A stretch of 41,247 nt of DNA, from contig NZ_BDBZ01000044.1 in assembly GCF_001613245.1 (NCBI RefSeq), forward strand, positions 1 to 41,247. Direction: 5' to 3'. Source of the DNA: Nocardia speluncae NBRC 108251. Lineage in GTDB: Bacteria > Actinomycetota > Actinomycetes > Mycobacteriales > Mycobacteriaceae. The position numbers and the translations under genes are program-made. Positions 9,238 through 16,340 of this stretch are shown piece by piece. The notes beneath the pieces were generated by a model. That model did not search any database and was not told where the DNA came from. It saw nothing but the letters and a program-made list of their open reading frames with translations. Each line of letters begins with the position of its first letter. The first letter of the stretch is position 1.

Positions 9238-9267
9238 AACTACAGGAAAGGGCATACCTGTAGGTAA
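9238..9267. promoter_or_regulatory. Probable HxlR operator in the divergent promoter
   Basis: TACCTGTAGGTA (9255-9266) is a perfect inverted repeat, TACCT/AGGTA around GT. A related copy in the opposite sense, TAACTACAGGAA (9237-9248), lies beside it, so that CTACAGG (9240-9246) and CCTGTAG (9257-9263) are themselves mirror images. The pair sits between the divergent NmrA-like gene (start 9213) and hxlR (start 9277), the expected place for an autoregulatory site. Confidence 0.6.
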
Positions 9268-9276
9268 GGTGCTTTC

Positions 9277-9675
9277 ATGTCGGTAGGTTCCCAGGCACCC
9301 ATCCGCGCCGGCGTGGATTCGGGTGACGCATTCAACAGTGACTGCCCGGCGCGTGAGGTGCTCGACCACATCACGAGCCGCTGGGGCGTTCTGATCCTGG
9401 CCGCGCTCGGTTCCGGGCCGCTGCGTTTCTCCGGACTGGCCGTGATGATCGGCGGAATCAGCGAGAAGATGCTGTCGCAGACGTTGCGGACCCTCGTGCG
9501 CGACGGCCTCGTCGGGCGGACCGTAGAACCCACCACACCGCCACGAGTGAGCTACGAACTCACGCCGTTGGGGCAGGGTCTGGTCCAATCGCTGGGGCAG
9601 CTGCTCGACTGGATCCGGGCGCATGCGGCGGAAGTCGTCGACGCCCAGGAACGGCACGACGGGCAACAGGGGTGA
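9277..9675 (+). CDS. HxlR-family winged-helix transcriptional regulator
   Basis: A 132-residue DNA-binding protein. The family core is clear: CPAREVLDHITSRWGVLIL near residues 24-42, the recognition region FSGLAVMIGGISEKMLSQTL, and the wing segment DGLVGRTVEPTTPPRVSYEL-TPLG. The lone Cys at residue 24 in the NSDCPA motif is the cysteine that senses oxidants or aldehydes in several HxlR proteins (known of the family). The start at ATG 9277 lies just after the palindromic site at 9238-9267. It is divergent from the NmrA-like gene, which is its likely target. Confidence 0.92.
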   Translation: MSVGSQAPIRAGVDSGDAFNSDCPAREVLDHITSRWGVLILAALGSGPLRFSGLAVMIGGISEKMLSQTLRTLVRDGLVGRTVEPTTPPRVSYELTPLGQGLVQSLGQLLDWIRAHAAEVVDAQERHDGQQG

Positions 9676-9807
9676 GTCCCCGGCCGGCGCCGGTGAATCG
9701 AGTTCATGCCCCGCCGGCGCGAGTGGCAGGCCGGGGCCCGCGGCCGCAAATACGCCGAGGACGGCCACGGAGATGTCCGACAGTGGACAACCGGGCGCGG
9801 GGTAGTT

Positions 9808-10653
9808 CTATCCGCTGCCGGTGAGACCGCCCATCCGGGCGAACCGGTTGAAATCCCCTTGGGCACCGCTGTATACGTTCACATCGGTAGCGCCGTGGAT
9901 ACCGGGGATCGAACCGGAATCGGTCTGCTGCCAGAACGTCCACGCCGGCCAGCGGCCGGGGACCTCCGGTTGCGGGCGATCGCGGTAGTCGGCAATCCAC
10001 AGTGGGTAGCGGTGGAACTGGTCGCTGTCGGCCATCGCGGTCTTCCAGAAGGTCGGATAGGTGTAGATGATCGGGACGCGGCCGGTCAGCGCCTGGACCG
10101 TGTTGAGATAGCGATGAGTCCAGTCGATCAGTGCGGCGGGCGGGAGTCCGCCGGAATGCTCGATATCCAGCACCGGCGGCAGATCCAGCGGGCCGTTCTG
10201 GCCCAGTACGACCGCGGCGTAAAGCGCCGCCTGCGGTTCGGGCGGGAGGTTCGGATGCGCGTAGTGGTAGGTGCCGCGGGCCATCCCGGCGACCCGCATG
10301 TGCAGGCTGTCCTGGACGAAATACGGGTTGAGATAGTTCAGGCCCTCGGTAGCCTTGACCATGGCGAAACGGTGACCTGCGGCGCGCACCGCGAACCAGT
10401 CGATGGGGCGTCCGGCGTCGTGCTGCCAGGAGGACACGTCGGGGCCGGTCGGTTGTGCGGTCGCCGCCGGGGTCCCGGCAAAACCTGCTGCGCACACCAG
10501 CACCCCACCCACGGCGGCCTTCTGTAGCAGGCGGTGGGCCGCCGCGGCCCGACTGTGGGGATGTGTGGGCAGAGGGTTGCCGGGCAGGGCTCCGGGCCCG
10601 CGCCGCAGGAGGCGGCGCAACGGTGCAGTCGGTCTCCAGCGGACAGGTTTCAT
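9808..10653 (-). CDS. Secreted GH25 lysozyme-like hydrolase
   Basis: A 281-residue glycoside hydrolase family 25 protein (Chalaropsis-type lysozyme), which cuts N-acetylmuramyl bonds in peptidoglycan. An arginine-rich N-terminus is followed by a hydrophobic signal helix (about 47-66) ending in ATA-Q. The GH25 core begins with PDVSSWQ (Asp72), continues with FAMVKATEG, the catalytic DIE motif (Asp163, Glu165 in VLDIEHSGG), LWIADY and finally TDVNVYSG. ATG 10653-10651 is preferred because AAGG lies nine bases upstream; GTG 10659 is an alternative. The 46 residues before the signal helix are unusually long and basic. Likely role: cell-wall turnover or lysis of competitors. Confidence 0.88.
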   Translation of the reverse strand: MKPVRWRPTAPLRRLLRRGPGALPGNPLPTHPHSRAAAAHRLLQKAAVGGVLVCAAGFAGTPAATAQPTGPDVSSWQHDAGRPIDWFAVRAAGHRFAMVKATEGLNYLNPYFVQDSLHMRVAGMARGTYHYAHPNLPPEPQAALYAAVVLGQNGPLDLPPVLDIEHSGGLPPAALIDWTHRYLNTVQALTGRVPIIYTYPTFWKTAMADSDQFHRYPLWIADYRDRPQPEVPGRWPAWTFWQQTDSGSIPGIHGATDVNVYSGAQGDFNRFARMGGLTGSG

Positions 10654-10769
10654 GCTCACCGACCTTATGCACCTGTAGGACGGCTACCTGGTAAGACCGC
10701 GCCGTGAATCAGCACCGATATCGTCGCGGCTGCGTCGGCGGTCCCGGTGCCGGGCTCAGGTATCGGCGT

Positions 10770-11525
10770 TCACCCGGCCTCGGCCCGGGACCGGTTGTGG
10801 AGCCAATCGCGGTAGTGCGTACCGGCCAGTGGGGTGTCCGGGCTCGCGAGGAGGGCGTCGTCGGGGACGGCAGCGAACATACCGGCCGATTCGTCGGTGA
10901 CGACGAGACGGTCGTCGTGCTGCGCCGCCAGGGTGATCCGACCGAGTTCGTCCAATGCGAAGACCTCCGGCCCGGCGATATTGCGGATCCCCTGTAGTGG
11001 GGCGCGGGTGGCGACTTCGACCACCGCGTCGACGACGTCGGCGGCCGCCATGGGTTGCAGGCGGGTGCCGGGCAGGCGGACGGTATTTCCGTCGGCGGTC
11101 CAGGACAGTACCGAATCGATGAACTCGAAGAACTGGGTGGCGCGGAGGATGGAGTACGGCGTGGGACCCCACTTCACCATCTGCTCCTGCCGCGCTTTGG
11201 CGCGGTAGTAGTCCAGTTGCGGTACCTTGTCCACGCCGACGATCGAGAGCACGACCTGGTGTTTCACTCCCGCGTGCTCGCCCGCGGCGAGCAGGTTGTC
11301 CATCGATGTGCGGAAGAAATCCAGGGATGCTTCGCCGAAGGTGGGCGAGTTCGCCACATTGGTCACCACATCGGCGCCGGCCAGCACCTCTTCCAAACCC
11401 TCCCCGGTGATGACGTCGACGCCGGTGGACGGTGCCGCGGGGACGGCCTCGTGGCCGGCTGCCGCCAGTTTCTGCACCACCTGTGAGCCGATTCGCCCGG
11501 TACCGCCTACGACTACGTGTTTCAT
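10770..11525 (-). CDS. NAD(P)H-binding atypical SDR
   Basis: A 251-residue Rossmann-fold protein of the NAD(P)H-binding/NmrA group common in actinobacteria. It begins with VVVGGTGRIGSQVV (GxxGxxG motif) and later has YYRAKARQE and YSILRATQFFEF, features of the extended or atypical SDR fold. The start ATG 11525-11523 has an AAAGG sequence seven bases upstream. Substrate unknown. It is only distantly similar to the NmrA-like protein at 8374-9213. The 116-base gap to the GH25 gene contains ACCTGTAGG (10671-10679), which also occurs in the HxlR operator. Confidence 0.85.
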   Translation of the reverse strand: MKHVVVGGTGRIGSQVVQKLAAAGHEAVPAAPSTGVDVITGEGLEEVLAGADVVTNVANSPTFGEASLDFFRTSMDNLLAAGEHAGVKHQVVLSIVGVDKVPQLDYYRAKARQEQMVKWGPTPYSILRATQFFEFIDSVLSWTADGNTVRLPGTRLQPMAAADVVDAVVEVATRAPLQGIRNIAGPEVFALDELGRITLAAQHDDRLVVTDESAGMFAAVPDDALLASPDTPLAGTHYRDWLHNRSRAEAG

Positions 11526-11852
11526 TCTCCCGCCTTTCACGGCACGGCCCCGGTCGTGCCGGGGGATTTCACGGAAGTCGATTGCTCTGGTGTCCGGTGT
11601 TGCGCACAGGGCGGGATCTGTCCCGCCGTGCCGCGGTGGCCGGGTTGCCGGTCACCGCACTGCGGGTCCAAGGAAACCAGGAGCGGCCCCGGGTAGGGGA
11701 TCACCCGGCTCGGGTGAGGTTGGTCGGATTCCCGCATCCAGCAGCGGTTCCCGCCGTCGAAGACGGTGGCGTTGCCCCTGCTGGAGGTGGGTTTTCCGGT
11801 GAATCGCGCCCGTCCTCTTGTTTGTACGTATACTTCTACATATAGTGAGTGA
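11526..11852. promoter_or_regulatory. Intergenic region with an AT-rich promoter for the EXLDI gene
   Basis: This 327-base gap lies between divergent genes. Most of it is GC-rich with no gene that I can support. The last 30 bases turn sharply AT-rich (GTACGTATACTTCTACATAT at 11824-11843), the likely promoter/operator of the EXLDI gene. There is no strong Shine-Dalgarno before ATG 11853, so a short-leader or leaderless transcript is possible. Confidence 0.5.
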
Positions 11853-12365
11853 ATGCCGAATAAGACCATCTACGTTGCCGATGACGATCTGCCCCTGTTC
11901 CAGCGAGCGCAGGAACTCGTGGGTGGCAATCTGTCCGGCGCGGTGGTCACCGCGCTGCGGCGGTTCATCGAACTGGAAGAAGGCCGGCTCGAAGGCTACG
12001 ACGAAGTGGTATTGCGGGTCGGGCACAACGGCGTCCGGCAGGTGCGTTTCCAAGGTGCGCTGCTCGGTGAATACCGCGACGTCGGCGAGGAACGAATGGA
12101 ACATCTCCGGGTGTTCCGTGGCCGGAAAGGTAAGTTCGCGCTGCATGCGCAGTATTCGAATTGGGCGGACTATCCCGAATCGCAGAACTGGGTGCGCGAT
12201 CTGAAGAACTGGCGGCGGATGCTCGGGATCGAGCAGGACTGGGGCGATTATCAGCTCACCGTCACCGACACACTGAGTGAATTGAAGGGGAAAATTCCGG
12301 ACGAGCTGTACCGGCGAGTCGCCGATATCGCCGATCGGCCCCAGGTGGAAGAGCTCGATATCTGA
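11853..12365 (+). CDS. EXLDI-family protein with a predicted ribbon-helix-helix N-terminus
   Basis: A 170-residue protein that ends exactly in EELDI, matching the EXLDI C-terminal signature of a small, mostly actinobacterial family found next to daunorubicin-resistance-type ABC transporters (my recollection of the family definition). Residues 3-42 look like a ribbon-helix-helix DNA-binding fold: a short strand KTIYV, a helix around LPLFQRAQELV, a turn GGNLS and a second helix AVVTALRRFIE. The middle (about 48-130) is a beta-rich domain with many aromatic residues (HAQYSNWADYPESQNW). I infer a transcriptional regulator of the transporter genes that begin 122 bases downstream. The job of the invariant C-terminus is unknown. 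Confidence 0.82.
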   Translation: MPNKTIYVADDDLPLFQRAQELVGGNLSGAVVTALRRFIELEEGRLEGYDEVVLRVGHNGVRQVRFQGALLGEYRDVGEERMEHLRVFRGRKGKFALHAQYSNWADYPESQNWVRDLKNWRRMLGIEQDWGDYQLTVTDTLSELKGKIPDELYRRVADIADRPQVEELDI

Positions 12366-12440
12366 CTTTTTCCGAATGCGGCGCGCACCGCTGACCGGCT
12401 GACTCCAACACCGCGACCTGGGGAGCGGTGTCGGTAACAC

Positions 12441-12483
12441 ATGTCTTTATTCGCATTTGAATATGTATTGTCACGGAAGGAAA
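12441..12483 (+). promoter_or_regulatory. AT-rich promoter/operator and ribosome-binding site of the Drr-type transporter
   Basis: An AT-rich stretch in otherwise GC-rich DNA. TATTC and GAATA (12448-12463) form an inverted repeat around six bases, and ATATGTA at 12461-12467 recurs in reverse orientation (TACATAT, 11837-11843) in front of the EXLDI gene. GGAAGGAAA at 12475-12483 is a good ribosome-binding site for ATG 12488. The shared heptamer suggests one regulator for both promoters (inference). Confidence 0.45.
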
Positions 12484-12487
12484 CATC

Positions 12488-13450
12488 ATGAACAACGGGC
12501 GAAGTCCCGCTATCCGCGCTACCGGCCTGCGGAAGTCCTACGGGGACAAGATCGTGCTCGACGGGGTCGATATCGCTGTCCCGGAGGCGACGATCTTCTC
12601 GCTGCTCGGCCCCAACGGGGCCGGGAAGACCACCACGGTGCAGATCCTGAGCACCCTCATCGCCGCGGACGGCGGCGAGATCCGCGTCGGCGGATACGAT
12701 CCGGCCGCAGAACCCGATGCTGTGCGTTCGGTTATCGGGGTAACGGGGCAGTTCGCGGCCGTCGACGAACTGCTGACCGGCCGGGAGAACCTGCACCTGA
12801 TGGGGGACCTGCACCACCTGCCTCGGCGCCGCACCCGAGAACTCGCCCAGGAGCTACTGGCCCGTTTCGAACTCACCGACGCCGGCGACAAACCGGCCTC
12901 GACCTACTCCGGCGGTATGACCCGCCGGCTCGACCTGGCGATGACCCTGGTCGGCGATCCGCGCATCATCTTCCTCGACGAACCCACCACCGGGCTCGAC
13001 CCGCGCAGCCGGCGCACCATGTGGGACATCATCGGCGGCCTGGTCCACGACTACGGTGTCACCGTTTTTCTCACCACCCAGTACCTGGAAGAAGCCGACC
13101 GGCTGGCCGACCGGATCGCCGTACTGGACCAGGGCCGAATCGTCGCCGAAGGCACATCGGCGGAGTTGAAACGGCTCGTACCGGGTGGTCATATCCGGGT
13201 GCAGTTCGCCGACGCCGCCGGGCTCCGGGCCGCGGCCGGCGTCTTCGGCGCGGCCGCGCGACCGCTCACCGACGAACTCACCCTGGCCGTCCCCGGTGAC
13301 GGCGGCCTCGGCTCACTACGGGCGGTGCTCGACCGGATCGATTCCCACGGACTACCCGCCGAAGGCCTCTCCGTGCACACGCCCGACCTCGACGACGTAT
13401 TCCTCACCCTCACCGGAACCCCCACCGCAGACAAGGAACCCGTGCGATGA
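12488..13450 (+). CDS. DrrA-type ABC transporter ATP-binding protein
   Basis: A 320-residue ATPase subunit of a daunorubicin-resistance-type (ABC-2) exporter. Walker A GPNGAGKT is at 41-48, the signature SGGMT at 141-145, and Walker B IIFLDEP at 160-166. The H-loop histidine is replaced by Gln in LTTQYLEEAD, which is usual for the DrrA group. The DrrA C-terminal domain follows, ending in HTPDLDDVFLTLTG. The last codons overlap the permease start (ATGA at 13447-13450), so the two are translationally coupled. The cargo, whether drug, lipid or peptide, cannot be read from the sequence; no biosynthetic genes lie nearby. Confidence 0.95.
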   Translation: MNNGRSPAIRATGLRKSYGDKIVLDGVDIAVPEATIFSLLGPNGAGKTTTVQILSTLIAADGGEIRVGGYDPAAEPDAVRSVIGVTGQFAAVDELLTGRENLHLMGDLHHLPRRRTRELAQELLARFELTDAGDKPASTYSGGMTRRLDLAMTLVGDPRIIFLDEPTTGLDPRSRRTMWDIIGGLVHDYGVTVFLTTQYLEEADRLADRIAVLDQGRIVAEGTSAELKRLVPGGHIRVQFADAAGLRAAAGVFGAAARPLTDELTLAVPGDGGLGSLRAVLDRIDSHGLPAEGLSVHTPDLDDVFLTLTGTPTADKEPVR

Positions 13451-14235
13451 CCACCTCGACCCATGCGCCGCGCGCGGCCGCCCCACTGTCCGATTCCTGG
13501 ACTATGCTGCGCCGCAACCTCCTACAGGCGCGGCGCTATCCGAGTATGACCATCTCCGTCACCGTCATGCCGATCGTCCTGCTGGCCATCTTCAACTACG
13601 TTTTCGGTGGCGCCCTGGAACCCGGCCTCGGCGGTGCATACATCGACTATCTGGTGCCCGGGATGCTGCTGATGCTCCCGGCCTACCTGACTGCGTCGGT
13701 GGCGGTCTCGGTGTGCAGCGATGTCACCAAGGGCATCGTCAACCGGTTCCGGACCATGGCCATAGCGCAGTCCGCGCTGCTCACCGGACATGTACTGGGT
13801 GTGCTGATCCAAGCCTTCCTGGCCGTCGTCGCCATGCTGGGGGTTTCCCTGCTGATGGGTTTCCGTCCGTCGGCGACCCCGGTGGAATGGGTCCTCGCGA
13901 TCGGTTTCCTGCTGCTCGTGGTGTTCTCACTGACCTGGCTGTCGGTCGCGTTCGGCCTGATCGCGCCGAACCCGGAGAGCGCCAGCAATCTGCCGTTCCC
14001 GATCATGATGCTGCCGTTCCTCGGGTCCGGCATGGTGCCGACCGACACCATGCCGACAGTGATGCGCTGGTTCGCCGACTACCAGCCGTTCACGCCGTTC
14101 ACCGAGACCCTGCGCGGCCTGTTGATGGGTTCGGAGATCGGCAACAACGCGCTGATCTCGCTGGGCTGGTGCCTGGTCCTCGGTCTCGGCGGCTTTTTCT
14201 GGTCGACGACGGTGTTCCGGCGGCAAGGCCGCTGA
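13447..14235 (+). CDS. DrrB-type ABC-2 transporter permease
   Basis: A 262-residue integral membrane protein with six predicted hydrophobic segments (about 36-55, 65-90, 115-140, 148-172, 180-195 and 235-255). Typical family stretches are DYLVPGMLLMLPAY, VTKGIVNRFRTMAI and NLPFPIMMLPFLGSG. It pairs with the upstream ATPase, whose last codons overlap its ATG. It should form the channel half of the exporter. The gene is followed by a strong hairpin at 14255-14281. Confidence 0.94.
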   Translation: MTTSTHAPRAAAPLSDSWTMLRRNLLQARRYPSMTISVTVMPIVLLAIFNYVFGGALEPGLGGAYIDYLVPGMLLMLPAYLTASVAVSVCSDVTKGIVNRFRTMAIAQSALLTGHVLGVLIQAFLAVVAMLGVSLLMGFRPSATPVEWVLAIGFLLLVVFSLTWLSVAFGLIAPNPESASNLPFPIMMLPFLGSGMVPTDTMPTVMRWFADYQPFTPFTETLRGLLMGSEIGNNALISLGWCLVLGLGGFFWSTTVFRRQGR

Positions 14236-14254
14236 GGCCACTGCCGGACAACCC

Positions 14255-14281
14255 GATCCCCGCCGTCCATCGGCGGGGATC
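14255..14281. terminator. Strong bidirectional hairpin terminator
   Basis: GATCCCCGCCG (14255-14265) and CGGCGGGGATC (14271-14281) form a perfect 11-base-pair stem with loop TCCAT. It lies between the convergent permease and yqgE genes, 20 bases after one stop and 8 bases from the other, so it can serve both. There is no long T-tract. Confidence 0.8.
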
Positions 14282-14288
14282 TCGGCGT

Positions 14289-14948
14289 CTAGTTGCGTTC
14301 GACCTCGATCGGGTGGGTGGCCAGCAACGACAGCGGCAACGGCTGCCGGCGCAGCACCTCGGCCCACAGATCGGTGCGTCCGCTGGTGATCGGATCGGTG
14401 GGCAGCGCCGACACCACGATCCAATCGTCGTTGTCCAGTTCGCTGTCCAGCTGACCGAAGGTCCAGCCGGCGTACCCGGCAAAAATGCGGGCACCTTCGA
14501 TCAGTGCCCCGATCCGCTCCGGGGCGGTGTCCAGATCTACCAGCACCACCCGGCCGTCGACCCGCCGCACGCCGGGCACGCCGTCGATGGACGCACCCAC
14601 CCGGACGGTGCCCAGGCACAGCGCGGCATCGCGTTTGACCGGGCCACCGACGAACAACGTACGCGGCTGCGCGCAGACCTCGCTCCACTGCGGCAGCACA
14701 TCGTGCACCGCGGTTTCGCTGGGGCGGTTCAGCACCACACCCAGGGTTCCCGCGTCGTTGTGCTCGATGATGTAGACGACCGTCCGGCGGAAAGTGGGCT
14801 CGGCCAGGTCGGTCGAGGAAACGAGTAATGAGCCGGCCCGCACCGTCTGCTCGTCCTGCCGGCTACCGCGACGACCAGGGTCGGGTTCGTGCCCGCCACC
14901 GCGGCCGCCCCGGGTCTTGCGATCATCGGGGTCATCTGCCTGCGCCAC
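14289..14948 (-). CDS. YqgE/AlgH-family protein (UPF0301)
   Basis: About 219 residues. Homologous to M. tuberculosis Rv0038 (recalled). The conserved core begins RAGSLLVSSTDLAEPTFRRT and includes YIIEHNDAGTLGVVLNRPSE, FVGGPVKRDAALCLG and IFAGYAGWTFGQLDSEL, and it ends QPLPLSLLATHPI. AlgH was first linked to alginate regulation in Pseudomonas, but the molecular function is unresolved. The start is uncertain: GTG 14948 gives a 36-residue Asp/Arg/Gly-rich lead-in, and GTG 14993 would lengthen it by 15. The upstream 14949-15188 region shows no gene. Confidence 0.9.
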   Translation of the reverse strand: MAQADDPDDRKTRGGRGGGHEPDPGRRGSRQDEQTVRAGSLLVSSTDLAEPTFRRTVVYIIEHNDAGTLGVVLNRPSETAVHDVLPQWSEVCAQPRTLFVGGPVKRDAALCLGTVRVGASIDGVPGVRRVDGRVVLVDLDTAPERIGALIEGARIFAGYAGWTFGQLDSELDNDDWIVVSALPTDPITSGRTDLWAEVLRRQPLPLSLLATHPIEVERN

Positions 14949-15188
14949 CAGGTCATCATCGCAGTTATTGCGCGATTGCGCCCCTCCGATCACCTGTTCG
15001 CTTCACGCAGTGTTCGGATGGGCGTCGGTTCCGGGCTATCCGGCCATACTCGAGCATGCCCGTTTCCAGGTGGTGCGGGCAGCGCCCACCGCGGCTCCTC
15101 GTTCGCTCCGCGAAGCATGTGCGTGGGCGCCCTGCCCTGCCACCTCCCCGGCCTGACGTGACTGCCCCGTGCTCGTAAAGTCAGCCGT

Positions 15189-15950
15189 ATGCGACCCCCT
15201 GAGGTGCTTCTCGGCAACAGTGACGACGTGTACGACTTCTACCGTGCGCACCGGCAGAACCGGTTCCAGGCGATGGGGGCCTATGCCCTGCTCGGGCGGC
15301 GCTACCGGCCGCGGGTCAGCTACGCCGACGGTGCCCGCACCGCCATCCGCGACCTGGTTCGCGCCCGCACCCCGCTGCTGATCGCGGTCAATCACCTCTC
15401 CCGGCTGGATCCCTACACGCTGGCGGCGGCCGCGTGGCGCAGCGAGTTGCGGCCCGTTATCGGGCGTACCCGGGTGCTCGCCAAGGATGAACTGTTCGTC
15501 GAGGAGAAACTGCGGCGCAGGATCGACATGATGGGTGGGATCCCCGTGTTCCGCGGCACCGATCACGGCTTGCGGGCGGTGAACGCCGCCGGGCAGCGCA
15601 TGATGGATATCTGCGCCGAACGCCTGGCCGAGGGCGACAGCCTGGCCGTTTTCCCGGAGGGCACCTGCAACTATGTGAACCCGGCGCAGGTTCAGCCGGT
15701 CGGCACCGGGATCGGGCATATCGCGTTCCGGGCCGTCAAGCACGGCGTCCACCCCGCACTGCTGTGCCTCGGGCTGAGTTACGGCCCGCGCGCCGACCCC
15801 ACCGTGGAGCCGACCAAGGAAGAAGCGAAATCGGCGAGCTTCCATTTCACCGTCCCCCGCACCGAGCTACCGGCCCGCCCCGCCGAGATCGCCCGGCTGG
15901 TCCGCACCGATCTGCAGCAGGCGCTGGACGGAGCGGTCGCCGGGTACTGA
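15189..15950 (+). CDS. PlsC-type 1-acyl-glycerol-3-phosphate acyltransferase
   Basis: A 253-residue lysophospholipid acyltransferase. The catalytic block I NHLSRLD (Asn68-His69...Asp74, the Hx4D motif) and block III FPEGT (155-159) are intact, and the middle motif GIPVFRGTD corresponds to block II. Such enzymes transfer an acyl chain to lysophosphatidate or related lipids at the inner face of the membrane. There is no transmembrane helix, so it is probably peripheral. The true acceptor may differ from lysophosphatidate; this actinobacterial subgroup is poorly characterised. Convergent with the GNAT gene, five bases apart. Confidence 0.85.
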   Translation: MRPPEVLLGNSDDVYDFYRAHRQNRFQAMGAYALLGRRYRPRVSYADGARTAIRDLVRARTPLLIAVNHLSRLDPYTLAAAAWRSELRPVIGRTRVLAKDELFVEEKLRRRIDMMGGIPVFRGTDHGLRAVNAAGQRMMDICAERLAEGDSLAVFPEGTCNYVNPAQVQPVGTGIGHIAFRAVKHGVHPALLCLGLSYGPRADPTVEPTKEEAKSASFHFTVPRTELPARPAEIARLVRTDLQQALDGAVAGY

Positions 15951-15955
15951 GCGGA

Positions 15956-16267
15956 TTATTGCGGCAACCCGAGCCGGTCGCGGGCCCAGTGCGGGACCAT
16001 CGAGAGGTACTGCGGCCGGGTTTCGATGAAATGCCCGACCACCCGGCACATCGGCAGCGCGCCGAGCCCTTCGGCGCCGGTCGCGTGCAATGCCGCTTCG
16101 ACCAGATCGCGGGCATAACCCTGCCCGTCGAACCGCGGGTCGATCTCGGTATGGACGAACGCCCGTTCACCGGCGGTGTCCTGATATTCGATATAGCCCG
16201 CGACCTCGCCGTCGACGGTGATCTCGAAGCGTTCCAGTGCGGTGTTGTTGCGGACGTCCGTCGGCAT
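15956..16267 (-). CDS. Small GNAT-like acetyltransferase (YjdJ type)
   Basis: A 103-residue protein of the short GNAT group (COG2388 type). It has the beta-hairpin GEVAGYIEYQD, the acetyl-CoA-binding motif A region TEIDPRFDGQGYARDLVEAAL (with R/QGxG/A-like QGYA), and the later MCRVVGHFIETRPQY. Such proteins carry only the core acetyl-CoA fold; substrates are generally unknown. The start ATG 16267-16265 gives the usual family length. Confidence 0.85.
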   Translation of the reverse strand: MPTDVRNNTALERFEITVDGEVAGYIEYQDTAGERAFVHTEIDPRFDGQGYARDLVEAALHATGAEGLGALPMCRVVGHFIETRPQYLSMVPHWARDRLGLPQ

Positions 16268-16340
16268 GGCTCGACGCTACTCGTTCGACCGCGAAAATTC
16301 GCCTCGATCGGGTAGCGCGCGCGGCGAGTCGCCTCCGGTG

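Noticed and set aside
12488..14235. Drr-type ABC genes as evidence for an antibiotic biosynthesis cluster
   Set aside because: No polyketide, peptide or other biosynthetic gene lies in the window; only the exporter and the EXLDI gene are present.
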